From Clostridium omnivorum (GTDB lineage Bacteria; Bacillota; Clostridia; Clostridiales; Clostridiaceae): a stretch of 64,000 nucleotides of DNA. The notes under the pieces are model-generated. The model made no database searches, was not told the origin of the DNA, and saw only the letters and a program-made list of their open reading frames with translations. Both the position numbers and the translations under genes were made by a program. This document shows, one piece after another, positions 15,659 through 23,879 of this stretch (position 1 is its first letter; every line of letters begins with the position of its first letter). Location of the stretch: the NCBI RefSeq assembly GCF_026012015.1, contig NZ_BRXR01000001.1, forward strand, positions 1,210,001 to 1,274,000. The letters run 5' to 3'.

Positions 15659-17113
15659 TTAAATAACATTTGATTCCTCAATAAAAAGTTCGGAGTTCTC
15701 ATTTCTATCATTTGTCTTTATTTTATTTTTAAAATGTGCAAAATATATAATACCACCAAGTATCGCCAAACAGATGTTTACAACTGTAGCACTTCTAAAC
15801 TCAATAGGTATTGATAGTACTCCTAACGCAATCAGCTGCCATACAATAGTTATTATCAAGAGCGGAGTAGCTAACCATCCAAGGTTAAAGTTATTTTTCT
15901 TAAACTTTATATTTTTTCTAACGCTCGCGTAGCTTATTAGTGTTATGAGATAATATACGCATGGAAGCGCTGCTGAAGCTATTGCCAAAACTGTTGGAGT
16001 TGAAAAAATTGTGAACATTACTCCACAAGCCCAAAGTAGAACACAAGCAGGGATTGGTATCCCACTTTTCTGGTCTACCTTTTTAAAAATGCTGCTTGCA
16101 AAGAAGGCGTTATCTCTTGCCATAGCGTAAACTGTTCTAGAAGCAGAGGTCATAAAAGCTAATCCACATGCAAAAATAGAAACAGTTACAACAATTAAAA
16201 AGAGCTTTCCAATTACAGAACCTAAATTTGACTCTATGATTAAAGGTAATGGTGAACTTGATGAATACACTGCAGGTAAACTTTTAATACTAAGCACTGC
16301 TGCTATAAGGAATAATGTACCAAAAATTGTACTCAAAACAATAGATGCAACCATAGCTTTTGGAATATTTTTTGACGCATTATGAGTTTCTTCACTCATA
16401 CTAGCAGCTGTTTCAAATGCGACAAGTGTATAAAAGCCCATGAGTGATGACATTAAAAAAGGTATGAGTAAGGAATGTCCAGAAACTGTTGGATTTACAG
16501 CTACAAGATTGCTAACTGGCGCACCATTTCTAAATGCTGCAATAGCTAATACAACTGTTAAAAGTAAAATCCCAACAGATTCCGTAACTACAGAAGCACT
16601 TGTTATTACTGAAGATAATTTAACACTAAATACATTTAATATTAATTGCAATGTGAGTACTGAAACTCCAACAATGGTAATAAAATGTGGCGTAGCCTCT
16701 ACACCAAATAAAGATGCTAAAACTGGACCAAGCGAACTACTTACAGAAGGTATAATAACTATTAAATAACAGAAAGTAATCCAACCAACAAACCAACCAA
16801 GGCCTTTTCCATAGAATTTAGATACCCATAAGTAACATTGACCTGTAACTGGCATAAGACTAGACATTTCACAAAATATTAAAGCAATTAATGTTGAACC
16901 AAGACCTACTAAAGGAAAAGTCCATATTCCTAATGGACCAATTGTTCCTAATACAAGCCCAAAATTCTGAAAAGTTCCAGTAGTAATTGATATAGCAGAA
17001 AATGCTACAGCAAAGGCTCCAAAAAACTTAATTGTTCTTTTTAATTCTTGTTTATAGTTAAAACTCTTTAAAGCATCAGCATCAGTATTAAAATTGTCAT
17101 TCCCATTTTTCAT
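15659..17113 (-). CDS. APC-family permease, possibly for choline or ethanolamine
   Basis: 484 residues with about twelve hydrophobic segments. N-terminal LKRTIKFFGAFAVAFSAISITTG, FPLVGLGSTLIALIFCEMSS and PVTGQCYLWVSKFYG are typical of amino acid/polyamine/choline (APC) permeases of the amine-type branch. The C-terminus is cytosolic and charged. It is the last gene of the LicC/LicA unit, 47 bases after licC, so import of choline, ethanolamine or a related amine for activation is the most natural role. Some APC members do carry choline, but the family mostly carries amino acids, so the substrate is inferred from context only. It has a GGGGGA RBS. Confidence 0.8.
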   Translation of the reverse strand: MKNGNDNFNTDADALKSFNYKQELKRTIKFFGAFAVAFSAISITTGTFQNFGLVLGTIGPLGIWTFPLVGLGSTLIALIFCEMSSLMPVTGQCYLWVSKFYGKGLGWFVGWITFCYLIVIIPSVSSSLGPVLASLFGVEATPHFITIVGVSVLTLQLILNVFSVKLSSVITSASVVTESVGILLLTVVLAIAAFRNGAPVSNLVAVNPTVSGHSLLIPFLMSSLMGFYTLVAFETAASMSEETHNASKNIPKAMVASIVLSTIFGTLFLIAAVLSIKSLPAVYSSSSPLPLIIESNLGSVIGKLFLIVVTVSIFACGLAFMTSASRTVYAMARDNAFFASSIFKKVDQKSGIPIPACVLLWACGVMFTIFSTPTVLAIASAALPCVYYLITLISYASVRKNIKFKKNNFNLGWLATPLLIITIVWQLIALGVLSIPIEFRSATVVNICLAILGGIIYFAHFKNKIKTNDRNENSELFIEESNVI

Positions 17114-17160
17114 AAATTTATTTCCCCCATTAATTTATAATTTTAAATCTTTATTCTTTA

Positions 17161-17847
17161 CTAATTTTCATTGATATACTGTTCAGCCTTCTCTAGGTCC
17201 TCTATGCAATCAATCTCAAACCAATCATTTGATCCTATCTTCTTAATATGTACATCTAACTCCGGAATTATCTTTCCTACCACATCATCCCAATATACCT
17301 TCTCAAAATTGCCTGTCTCAATTACTTCTTCTAACTTTTGTTTTATGAATAATCCATCCTTCTTGGACCAATATGATATCCCAGACATTATATAATCTGT
17401 GCCTGGACCAACTTCAATTTCATATACCTTTCCTGTATTATCAAAATGTAACTTCCATTCACTGCTGAAATTTTCTTTTATACCTGAAAAATATGTGGAA
17501 TTTGATAAATTACTCTCAAAATAGTTTCTTGCCATATAAACATCTGCCTCTGTAACATAACTATCCTGTAGATATTCTCTTACAATATACATCGTATACA
17601 CATTATTAAAGGTATCATATTTATCATTGTATATTAATTTCACTCCATACTTGTCTTTCAGATACTCAAATTTTTCTTTCAAATATCCTGTGACTAAAAT
17701 AATATCATCTATACCCTTTTCTTTTAAAAACCTAATTTGTCTTTCAGCCATTGGTTCTCCAGCAACCTTCACCAATGATTTAGGCGTTTCATTAGTTAAC
17801 GGTCTGAGTCTAGTGCCCATTCCAGCTGCTAAAATTATTGCTCTCAT
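17161..17847 (-). CDS. licC: CTP:phosphocholine cytidylyltransferase
   Basis: 228 residues, the same length as pneumococcal LicC (229), and close to it throughout in my recollection. The N-terminal nucleotide-binding loop is LAAGMGTRLRPLT, followed by TPKSLVKV, GYLKEKFEYLKDKYGVKL, the metal-binding Asp in ADVYMARNYF, and YWDDVVGK. It should join CTP and phosphocholine (or a related phospho-amine) to CDP-choline in the cytosol. The start overlaps the 3' end of the LicA-like gene by 38 bases and its RBS AGGG lies inside that gene, so translation is probably coupled. No LicD transferase gene, the usual next step, is in this window. Confidence 0.88.
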   Translation of the reverse strand: MRAIILAAGMGTRLRPLTNETPKSLVKVAGEPMAERQIRFLKEKGIDDIILVTGYLKEKFEYLKDKYGVKLIYNDKYDTFNNVYTMYIVREYLQDSYVTEADVYMARNYFESNLSNSTYFSGIKENFSSEWKLHFDNTGKVYEIEVGPGTDYIMSGISYWSKKDGLFIKQKLEEVIETGNFEKVYWDDVVGKIIPELDVHIKKIGSNDWFEIDCIEDLEKAEQYINEN

Positions 17848-19069
17848 CCTTATCCCTCATTTCTAAATACTTATTGATATTTCTTCCCCCCCTATTATAT
17901 CTTTCCTGTGCATAGTCAAACAAATAGTCATCACCCTTAGCTGCTGCCCACATACTCCAGAACATATCCTGCATAATCTTATGAATATGTAATTTTAATC
18001 TTTCGTCCGATGTAGGTTCTTTTCCAAAATACTTTCTTAAGAATAAATCTTCTTCGTCCTCTGAGAAACTGCATTCAAGACTAACTGCAGCTAAATCATA
18101 AAGCGAATCGTAATTTCCACTATATTCCCAATCAATGAGATATATCTTGTCTTCCCCGCTTTTAATAAAGTTTTCAGGGAGCGTTTCCAAATGACTTGGT
18201 GCATAATCCATACCCAATTTCTCTAATACATACTTTAAAGGCATGAATGTTTCTTTCATTTTATAATATCCTTCAAAAACTTTTCCATTTGCACTAATAA
18301 GAGCATCCTCATAGAATATAGTTCCTTTAAATGGATCAAAGGTATCTTTGAAGGTTCTTCCTGAGTCATGCAGTTTTCTAAGAATCCCAGCCATCAGTTC
18401 CATGTTATCTTCCCTTTTCCCTGTAGTAGGATTCAATGTTTCAGCATTTTCAATAAACTTAGTTATTTTAAAGCCGGTATTTTCATCAAAATATATTGTT
18501 TCACTGTCTATTCCAAGCTCATAGGCTATAGTAGAATTCATCTTCTCATTAAGTCTATCTATGAACTTTCCAGTCCCGTTACCAGGTACTCTAGCAACAT
18601 ATTCTTTTCCATCCATAACTACTTTGTAGTTTTTATTTGTTAATCCTCCCAGCTTTTCAATTTTTCCTATTCTAGATGGATCTATATCTAGAATTTCAGT
18701 CAGCAGATTCTTGACATATTGTTTTCTTATCTCCATTTCTTTTCTTTGGAGCTTTGGATAAATAGTATATCTTAGATTTTTATAATGCTCCGAATTATCT
18801 AATTCACTCCAAACCAAATCATCAATTTTAACATATCCTATATTGAATTCATTAGTTATATTTAATAAAACATACTCATAATTCAAATAAGGGTTCTTAT
18901 TAGATGTAAAATCCTCCAACATTCTTTCATATGCTTCAATTGATATTGCAGATAACCCAATAAACTCTCCATCAACTTTGTTTAACTGATGTATATCTTT
19001 AGATATTCTAAAAATATGGTTGTTTCTTATTTCTACTAAAGCTTCATCCCCTGAGTCACTACCATACAA
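17810..19069 (-). CDS. licA: LicA-type choline kinase, downstream part of a frameshifted fusion
   Basis: 419 codons from a TTG at 19069 with no visible RBS. Residues 1-110 are the C-terminal part of a nucleotidyltransferase domain, as the matching paralog at 19448-20410 shows. Residues about 115-419 are a choline/ethanolamine kinase fold: IGKIEKLGGLTNKNYKV, the metal-binding LIDWEYSGNYDSLYDLA, and an APSHLETLPENF loop. In this fold the loop normally reads H-N-D-x4-N; here the catalytic Asp is Glu and the Asn is Leu. The upstream part of the same domain lies in another frame at 19036-19428. Loss of the frame, no usable start and the changed catalytic residue together suggest decay, though the kinase part could still be made. 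licC overlaps its 3' end. Confidence 0.7.
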   Translation of the reverse strand: MYGSDSGDEALVEIRNNHIFRISKDIHQLNKVDGEFIGLSAISIEAYERMLEDFTSNKNPYLNYEYVLLNITNEFNIGYVKIDDLVWSELDNSEHYKNLRYTIYPKLQRKEMEIRKQYVKNLLTEILDIDPSRIGKIEKLGGLTNKNYKVVMDGKEYVARVPGNGTGKFIDRLNEKMNSTIAYELGIDSETIYFDENTGFKITKFIENAETLNPTTGKREDNMELMAGILRKLHDSGRTFKDTFDPFKGTIFYEDALISANGKVFEGYYKMKETFMPLKYVLEKLGMDYAPSHLETLPENFIKSGEDKIYLIDWEYSGNYDSLYDLAAVSLECSFSEDEEDLFLRKYFGKEPTSDERLKLHIHKIMQDMFWSMWAAAKGDDYLFDYAQERYNRGGRNINKYLEMRDKDESNNFSSWNGH

Positions 19070-19428
19070 TTTCTATTCTCATTTTCAAGAATAGTGCTTA
19101 CAGCTCTTTCTTCAAAAACCATATCGCTTTCAATCAATAAAAAGTCCCCATCTACAAATTTCTTCGCAAGAGCTAAGGAATGCATTGTTCCAGTCCATTT
19201 ATATTTTTCATTGTATACAAGGTTTAAATTCTTTTTCTTAGCAAGTTCTTCATAATACTCTTTTTTAAAGCCTGTTATAACTGTTATTTTTTCTATGCCA
19301 TTAGCATTTAAAATAGTTATAAGCCTTTCAATCATTGCAGAATCTTCTAGTTCTAAAAACCCAACTGGCCTATCAAAACACTTTCTTTCACCAGCTCCTA
19401 GAATAACGGCTTGTCTAATCTCAAGCAT
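19036..19428 (-). pseudogene. Nucleotidyltransferase N-terminal fragment of the same broken fusion gene
   Basis: 130 codons. The start MLEIRQAVILGAGERKCFDRP is a sugar-nucleotidyltransferase nucleotide-binding loop, followed by ITVITGFKKEYYEELA, YKWTGTMHSLALAK and LLIESDMVFEERAV. The frame runs out in NCMVVTQGMKL and a stop, while the rest of the domain continues at once in the frame one base back. Against the intact paralog next door about 13 bases appear to be missing near 19060-19070. The original gene would have run from 19428 to 17810 as a nucleotidyltransferase-choline kinase fusion of about 540 residues. A real deletion and a sequence error cannot be told apart here. Confidence 0.72.
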
Positions 19429-19447
19429 TTTGATTCCCCCTTAATTT

Positions 19448-20410
19448 CTACTTATCATATATCTTTGGATATATATAATTAATTAAATTATTGTAATGCC
19501 ACTTAGTATCAATTTCACTCCATACGAGATCCTCAATTTTCACATATCCAATGTTGTATGTTCTTGCCATATCTAATAAAAGATATTCGTAGTTAAGATA
19601 TGGATTTTCGTTATGTTTAAATTCTTCAAGCATCTTATTATAAATATCTATAGATAGTTTAGTTATACCTATCATTTCACCATCAACCCTATTAAACTGA
19701 TGAATATCCTTTGATAATTTATATAAAAATCCATTTTTTAACTCAACAAAAACTTCATCTCCAGAACCACTTGATGTAGTTATTAAGGCACAGTCTCTAT
19801 TTTTATTATTTAAAACTTCACGTATAGCTCTGTTCTCAAATACCATATCCCCTTCAATAAGCAAAAAATCATCTTTGATAAACTCCTTTGCTTTGGAAAG
19901 AGAAGCCATAGTGCCTGTCCATCTATATGCCTCATTATGAACAAGTTGAACATCATTGTTCTTCGCTAATTTTTCATAGTAGTGGCTTTCATAACCAGTG
20001 ACTATTATTATATTTTCTATAGCACATTCCTTAAGCTGATACAGAAGCCTCTCTATTACATTGATTTCTCCTAAAGGAAGGAAGCCAATTGGTTTTTCAA
20101 ATTCCGAACGTTCTCCAGCTGCTAAAATAACAGCATAATTAATTTTCTTCTCAACTTGCTGAGATACAAGCATCTTCATATTAGCAGCGCCCTTTATATA
20201 TTCCTCAAGAGCTTCAAGTGCCTTTTCGTTAAGTAAATAGCTTGATTTTCTAGCATTTTTCTCAACTCTAATATAATCTTTTTCTAAGAGATATTTTATT
20301 ATGGAGTTAGACTTTCCTATTGAAATTTCAGCTTCTACTGCAATTTCCCTTTGGCTTATTTTACTGCGCTTATTTATTATCTCTAAAACTTTTAGTTCTT
20401 TCTCCAACAT
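19448..20410 (-). CDS. Winged-HTH-nucleotidyltransferase fusion protein
   Basis: 320 residues from the ATG at 20410, which follows GGGAGAT; an earlier in-frame ATG at 20452 has no RBS. Residues 1-75 are a MarR/Lrp-like winged helix (VLEIINKRSKISQREIAVEA, SNSIIKYLLEKDYIRVEK). Residues about 90-320 are a LicC-like nucleotidyltransferase (VILAAGERSEFEKPIGFLPL, YRWTGTMASLSKA, LLIEGDMVFENRA, DIHQFNRVDGEMIG). It ends where the kinase domain starts in the neighbouring paralog. A DNA-binding enzyme of this kind could sense the CDP-amine pool and control its own cluster. A TGTTCA-N5-TGAA motif lies just upstream. Whether the nucleotidyltransferase is still active is not clear from sequence. Confidence 0.8.
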   Translation of the reverse strand: MLEKELKVLEIINKRSKISQREIAVEAEISIGKSNSIIKYLLEKDYIRVEKNARKSSYLLNEKALEALEEYIKGAANMKMLVSQQVEKKINYAVILAAGERSEFEKPIGFLPLGEINVIERLLYQLKECAIENIIIVTGYESHYYEKLAKNNDVQLVHNEAYRWTGTMASLSKAKEFIKDDFLLIEGDMVFENRAIREVLNNKNRDCALITTSSGSGDEVFVELKNGFLYKLSKDIHQFNRVDGEMIGITKLSIDIYNKMLEEFKHNENPYLNYEYLLLDMARTYNIGYVKIEDLVWSEIDTKWHYNNLINYIYPKIYDK

Positions 20411-20445
20411 TCTTAAACAAATCTCCCTATATAAGATTATTTTTG

Positions 20446-20462
20446 CATTCATTATTTGAACA
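20446..20462. promoter_or_regulatory. Candidate operator upstream of the HTH-nucleotidyltransferase gene
   Basis: CATTCA-TTATT-TGAACA, an imperfect dyad with the same half-site and 5-base spacing as the perfect TGTTCA-TATTT-TGAACA ahead of the fusion gene at 22398. It lies 36-52 bases upstream of the preferred start at 20410. Confidence 0.4.
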
Positions 20463-20527
20463 TATTCATTTTATCACTAATTTTCTTACAAAAGCAATAA
20501 ATTTGCATAACAAATTCAAATTATACA

Positions 20528-20564
20528 CAAAAAAAATCACTCCAAATTCTTATTAGAGTGATTT
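20528..20564 (-). terminator. Terminator after nucleotidyltransferase-PLP fusion gene
   Basis: On the minus strand a 9-bp stem AAATCACTC / GAGTGATTT is followed by a run of Ts, placed 23 bases after the stop codon at 20587. It separates that gene from the licA-licC unit. Confidence 0.82.
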
Positions 20565-20586
20565 ACGCTATATTATGTTAATTTTT

Positions 20587-22398
20587 TTAATTATTTTCTA
20601 TTTCCTTCAGTTTGCTTATTATAAAGTTATTATCTTCAAAATCTCTAACTGCAATTCTAACATATTGCTTATTTTCAAAAGCAATTTTACCTGTGCAATC
20701 CTTAATGAATATACTGTACTTATTCAATAAAAGTCTAGTTAACTCTCCAGAAGTAAATCTATCAGTAACTTCACATAGAAAATAGTTCGCTTTAGTAGGA
20801 ATAACTCTTAAAAAGCAAATTTTTGAAAGCTCTTCATAAAATCTATCCCTCTCCTCCGAAATTTTAACACATGCTTTTGCATACCTATCTTGATACTTCC
20901 CAATTATCTGCAAGAAATATTCGCCAAAAGAATTAATGTTCCATATGGACAGTTCACTTCTAATCTTTGCTATTAAATCTATATCTCCATTTGCAAGAAC
21001 TCCAAGTCTTGCTCCTGGCACGCCATAACTTTTGCTTATGCTCTTAATAACAATTAAATTTTTGTTACTTTCAAGCAGTTCTGAATTTATTAAAGTAAAC
21101 ATGGCATCTTCTCCAGCAAAATCTACAAAAGATTCATCATATATAAGATACTTATTTTCTGCCTTTAGGTATACTAATAAATCCAATACTTCTTCCTTAG
21201 TCATAAAGTGGCCGCTAGGGTTGTCAGGGTTTATTAAGAGAAGTGCATCTACATCTTTTGAAAATTCCTTTAGTTCATCTACCGTATATGAAAAATCATC
21301 ATTTTTTGGTATAAACTTTTTCACTCTATCATAACCTGCACTTTCAGGGTACTCATTAAAGGTGGGAAATGTAACTCCTACAGTTCCCTTAAATGCCTTG
21401 AACACTCCTCTAATAAGCTCTGCAGCACCATTACCTACTAGTATTTGCTGAACTCTGCAGCCAAACATCTTTGATGCTAAAAGATTTTGAGTATTTAACC
21501 CAGAAGGATACTCAGAAAGCAGCACATCAAAGTTTGATTTAAATTCGTCAAGCATCTTTTCATTTGGAAAATATGGGTTTACTAAGTAGCAGAAATCCTT
21601 TAGTTTAGGAAAACGCCAATATCCCCCAAATCTCTTTTGATACATCTTTAATTCGTTCTCAAAGTCAGCAAATAATACTTCAGCAATATCTAAATCCTGT
21701 ACATCATCAATTTCATACCATTTTTCATTTGTAAGTTTGAAAGCTTTCAAGTTCAAATTATCTATGTAAGTCATAACTCTAAGTACTTGTTCATAATATT
21801 CATTATTTCCTAATGCTTGTATATATGCTTTTAAAAATGGTATATAACAATTTTTTGAAAATTCCTTAGAAAATTTATATATGTTAACTGTTTTATAATA
21901 ATCCTTGCAATTATTCCATTTAAACCCTTTCTTGGGTACAAAACTTACTATATCATTTTCTTCATTTAGAACAGTTACAGTCCCATCCATCCAGCTTTCA
22001 AAAGGCGCTACAACTGCAATATTGGGATTAGGATCTTGAATAACCTTATGAAGTATGCCTTCTTCAAAGATTAAGTCACTTTCAAGAAGTATTGTATCAT
22101 CTTCTGCCAAGTATTCACTAGCTAATCCAAGAGAGTATATATTGTTTGTCTTATTATACACATCATTAAATACATACTTAACTTTTATCCCTTTATAGTT
22201 ATCACCGATAAATTCTCTTAGCTTCTCCCCCTCATATCCTACAACTAAAATAATTTTGGATATGTCAATATTAACTAGAGCATCAAGTGCTCTTTCTATT
22301 AATGTTACCCCATTAACTCTAACCATGCATTTAGTTTGATTTTTAGTATATTCTCCGAGTCTTTTCCCCATTCCGGCAGCTAATATTAATGCATGCAT
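20587..22398 (-). CDS. Nucleotidyltransferase fused to a HisC/CobD-like PLP enzyme
   Basis: 603 residues in two clear parts. Residues 1-240: LicC-like cytidylyltransferase (ALILAAGMGKRLGEYTK, TKCMVRVNG, ILLESDLIFEEG, WYEIDDVQDLDIAEVL). Residues about 250-603: fold-type I PLP enzyme of the histidinol-phosphate aminotransferase/CobD group, with GNGAAELIRGVF, LINPDNPSGHFMTKEE, YDESFVDF and the Schiff-base lysine K456 in SISKSYGVPGARLG. CobD-like members can be decarboxylases: L-threonine-phosphate for CobD, and L-serine-phosphate for some capsule enzymes. A serine-phosphate decarboxylase would give phosphoethanolamine for the fused cytidylyltransferase to make CDP-ethanolamine. An aminotransferase is the alternative. 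The RBS is GGGGGA. A dyad with a T-run lies just upstream, and a terminator follows the gene. Confidence 0.82.
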   Translation of the reverse strand: MHALILAAGMGKRLGEYTKNQTKCMVRVNGVTLIERALDALVNIDISKIILVVGYEGEKLREFIGDNYKGIKVKYVFNDVYNKTNNIYSLGLASEYLAEDDTILLESDLIFEEGILHKVIQDPNPNIAVVAPFESWMDGTVTVLNEENDIVSFVPKKGFKWNNCKDYYKTVNIYKFSKEFSKNCYIPFLKAYIQALGNNEYYEQVLRVMTYIDNLNLKAFKLTNEKWYEIDDVQDLDIAEVLFADFENELKMYQKRFGGYWRFPKLKDFCYLVNPYFPNEKMLDEFKSNFDVLLSEYPSGLNTQNLLASKMFGCRVQQILVGNGAAELIRGVFKAFKGTVGVTFPTFNEYPESAGYDRVKKFIPKNDDFSYTVDELKEFSKDVDALLLINPDNPSGHFMTKEEVLDLLVYLKAENKYLIYDESFVDFAGEDAMFTLINSELLESNKNLIVIKSISKSYGVPGARLGVLANGDIDLIAKIRSELSIWNINSFGEYFLQIIGKYQDRYAKACVKISEERDRFYEELSKICFLRVIPTKANYFLCEVTDRFTSGELTRLLLNKYSIFIKDCTGKIAFENKQYVRIAVRDFEDNNFIISKLKEIENN

Positions 22399-22418
22399 CT
22401 CTTATCCCCCTAACAAAA

Positions 22419-22460
22419 AGTATAATTATATGTTCATATTTTGAACAATATAATTATACT
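22419..22460 (-). promoter_or_regulatory. Operator or attenuator dyad ahead of the fusion gene
   Basis: A long AT-rich dyad: arms 22419-22436 and 22442-22460 pair over 18 bp with one bulged base. The core is TGTTCA-TATTT-TGAACA (22431-22447). On the minus strand it is followed by ACTTTTTG just before the RBS, so it could act either as an operator or as a weak attenuator. The core resembles a site ahead of the HTH-nucleotidyltransferase gene. Confidence 0.6.
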
Positions 22461-22526
22461 CTTTGTTTTATCCTAAATCAAGGCTAAACATCAATCCAAA
22501 AAATAAAACTAATATTCCTCCCCACT

Positions 22527-22569
22527 AAGCACTAATTCATAATAAATTTACTTAAATAGTCTAGTGCTT
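22527..22569. repeat. Inverted repeat in divergent intergenic region
   Basis: AAGCACTA (22527-22534) and TAGTGCTT (22562-22569) are perfect inverted arms, just upstream of the LCP promoter candidate. The function is unknown; it could be an operator for the LCP gene. Confidence 0.35.
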
Positions 22570-22573
22570 CTAC

Positions 22574-22602
22574 TTCAAAAGCTAAAGACTTTATAGTATA
22601 AT
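22574..22602 (+). promoter_or_regulatory. Candidate promoter of the LCP gene
   Basis: TTCAAA (22574-22579), a 17-base spacer and a perfect TATAAT (22597-22602). The start site would be near 22609, about 65 bases before the ATG at 22675. Confidence 0.5.
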
Positions 22603-22674
22603 AATTAAGTCGACATGAAAATATGGAAAATACATGCTTTTGTGCAAAACACAAACTTAGAAAGAGGGTATACA

Positions 22675-23736
22675 ATGGATAATAGACCAAGCCGTATGGA
22701 CAATAGGCATGACCGTAAGGATAAAAATAAAAAAGGTAAGAAAAAAGGTAAAGGTAAAGTAATAGCACTTGTTGTTGGACTTATATTTTTGTTTATAATA
22801 GCTGCAGGGGGCACTTATGGGTATCTTCAGTTAAATAAAATGAAAAGTGCCAAGTTGTCAAAATCAGATTCTGATTTAGGTATATCTGATGCAACTCAAG
22901 AAAGATTAAAAAAGGAAAATGCTGATGAAGTAGTAAATATAGCACTATTCGGATTGGATGCGAGAGAGGCAAATGAAGCAAGCCGTTCAGACTCCATGAT
23001 AATAGTATCTGTTGATAAAAAGCATAACAAAATAAAAATGACTTCCTTGATGAGAGACTCCTATGTAAATGTACCAGGTCATGGAATGACAAAGCTTACA
23101 CACGCATATGCTTATGGTGGACCACAACTTGCTATAAAAACCATAAACAGCAACTTTGCTCTTAATATAAAAGATTATGTTACTGTTGATTTTTTTGAAT
23201 TTGGAAAAATTATAGATGCTTTTGGTGGTGTAACTCTAGACATTAAAAAAGAAGAGATTGAATATATGAATTTCTATATAAGAGAAATGAACGGCTTACA
23301 AAAATCAAACGTACCTGAAATTAAAAAAACAGGTCCTCAAAATTTATCTGGTCTTCAGGCTGTTGCATATACTAGAATAAGGTACACATCCGGTGGTGAT
23401 TTTGAAAGAACAGAAAGGCAAAGAAAAGTACTTACTGCACTTTTTAATAAAGTACAGGAGGCTGGAGTAACAAAATATCCAGGTTTCGTTTCTGCTTTAC
23501 TGCCATATGTTGAAACAAGCATATCAAAGGTAGATATACTAAAGCTTGGTACAACAGTATTTACTAATGGTATAAAAACACTTGAGCAAGAAAGATTCCC
23601 AATTGATGGATACTGCAATGGTAAAACCATAGATGGAGTATGGTATCTATGGACAGATATCCCTGCAACTACAGATCAAATTCATAAATATATTTTTGAT
23701 GATGTAAAACCTACTCCTAAAGCTCCATTGTTCTAA
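22675..23736 (+). CDS. LytR-CpsA-Psr (LCP) family cell-wall polymer ligase
   Basis: 353 residues from the ATG at 22675, which has AGAGGG six bases upstream; a longer in-frame reading from 22615 has no RBS. The very basic cytosolic N-terminus is followed by one membrane helix (about 29-50) and an extracellular LCP domain (about 85-260). Conserved elements: NIALFGLDAR, SRSDSMIIVSVD, MTSLMRDSYVNVPG, KLTHAYAYGGP, DAFGGVTLDI, AYTRIRYTSGGDFERTERQRKVL. LCP enzymes move lipid-linked polymers (teichoic acid, capsule) onto peptidoglycan. It could serve the large polysaccharide locus later in this window or a choline-decorated polymer, but the gene stands alone between its own promoter and terminator. 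Confidence 0.93.
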   Translation: MDNRPSRMDNRHDRKDKNKKGKKKGKGKVIALVVGLIFLFIIAAGGTYGYLQLNKMKSAKLSKSDSDLGISDATQERLKKENADEVVNIALFGLDAREANEASRSDSMIIVSVDKKHNKIKMTSLMRDSYVNVPGHGMTKLTHAYAYGGPQLAIKTINSNFALNIKDYVTVDFFEFGKIIDAFGGVTLDIKKEEIEYMNFYIREMNGLQKSNVPEIKKTGPQNLSGLQAVAYTRIRYTSGGDFERTERQRKVLTALFNKVQEAGVTKYPGFVSALLPYVETSISKVDILKLGTTVFTNGIKTLEQERFPIDGYCNGKTIDGVWYLWTDIPATTDQIHKYIFDDVKPTPKAPLF

Positions 23737-23743
23737 TGATTTT

Positions 23744-23781
23744 AAAAAGTTCTGTGTACTTATATGCACAGACTTTTTTAT
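23744..23781 (+). terminator. Terminator after LCP gene
   Basis: Stem AAAAAGT-CTGTG / CACAG-A-CTTTTT with a 10-base loop and a trailing T-run, eight bases after the stop codon. Confidence 0.85.
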
Positions 23782-23879
23782 TTTAAATTTTTTTATACTA
23801 GACATTCATGCAACTTTATTCCTTCAATCTTAAAAATATTTATGTAACTTATGCTATAATGAAAATGGGGTGATTACAA

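Noticed and set aside
19036-19072. Programmed frameshift in the LicA fusion
   Set aside because: No slippery heptamer or following hairpin is seen at the junction, and comparison with the paralog suggests missing bases; a deletion or sequence error is more likely.
22615-22675. Longer start for the LCP protein
   Set aside because: The first ATG has no RBS and adds residues before the usual basic N-terminus; the ATG at 22675 has a good AGAGGG.
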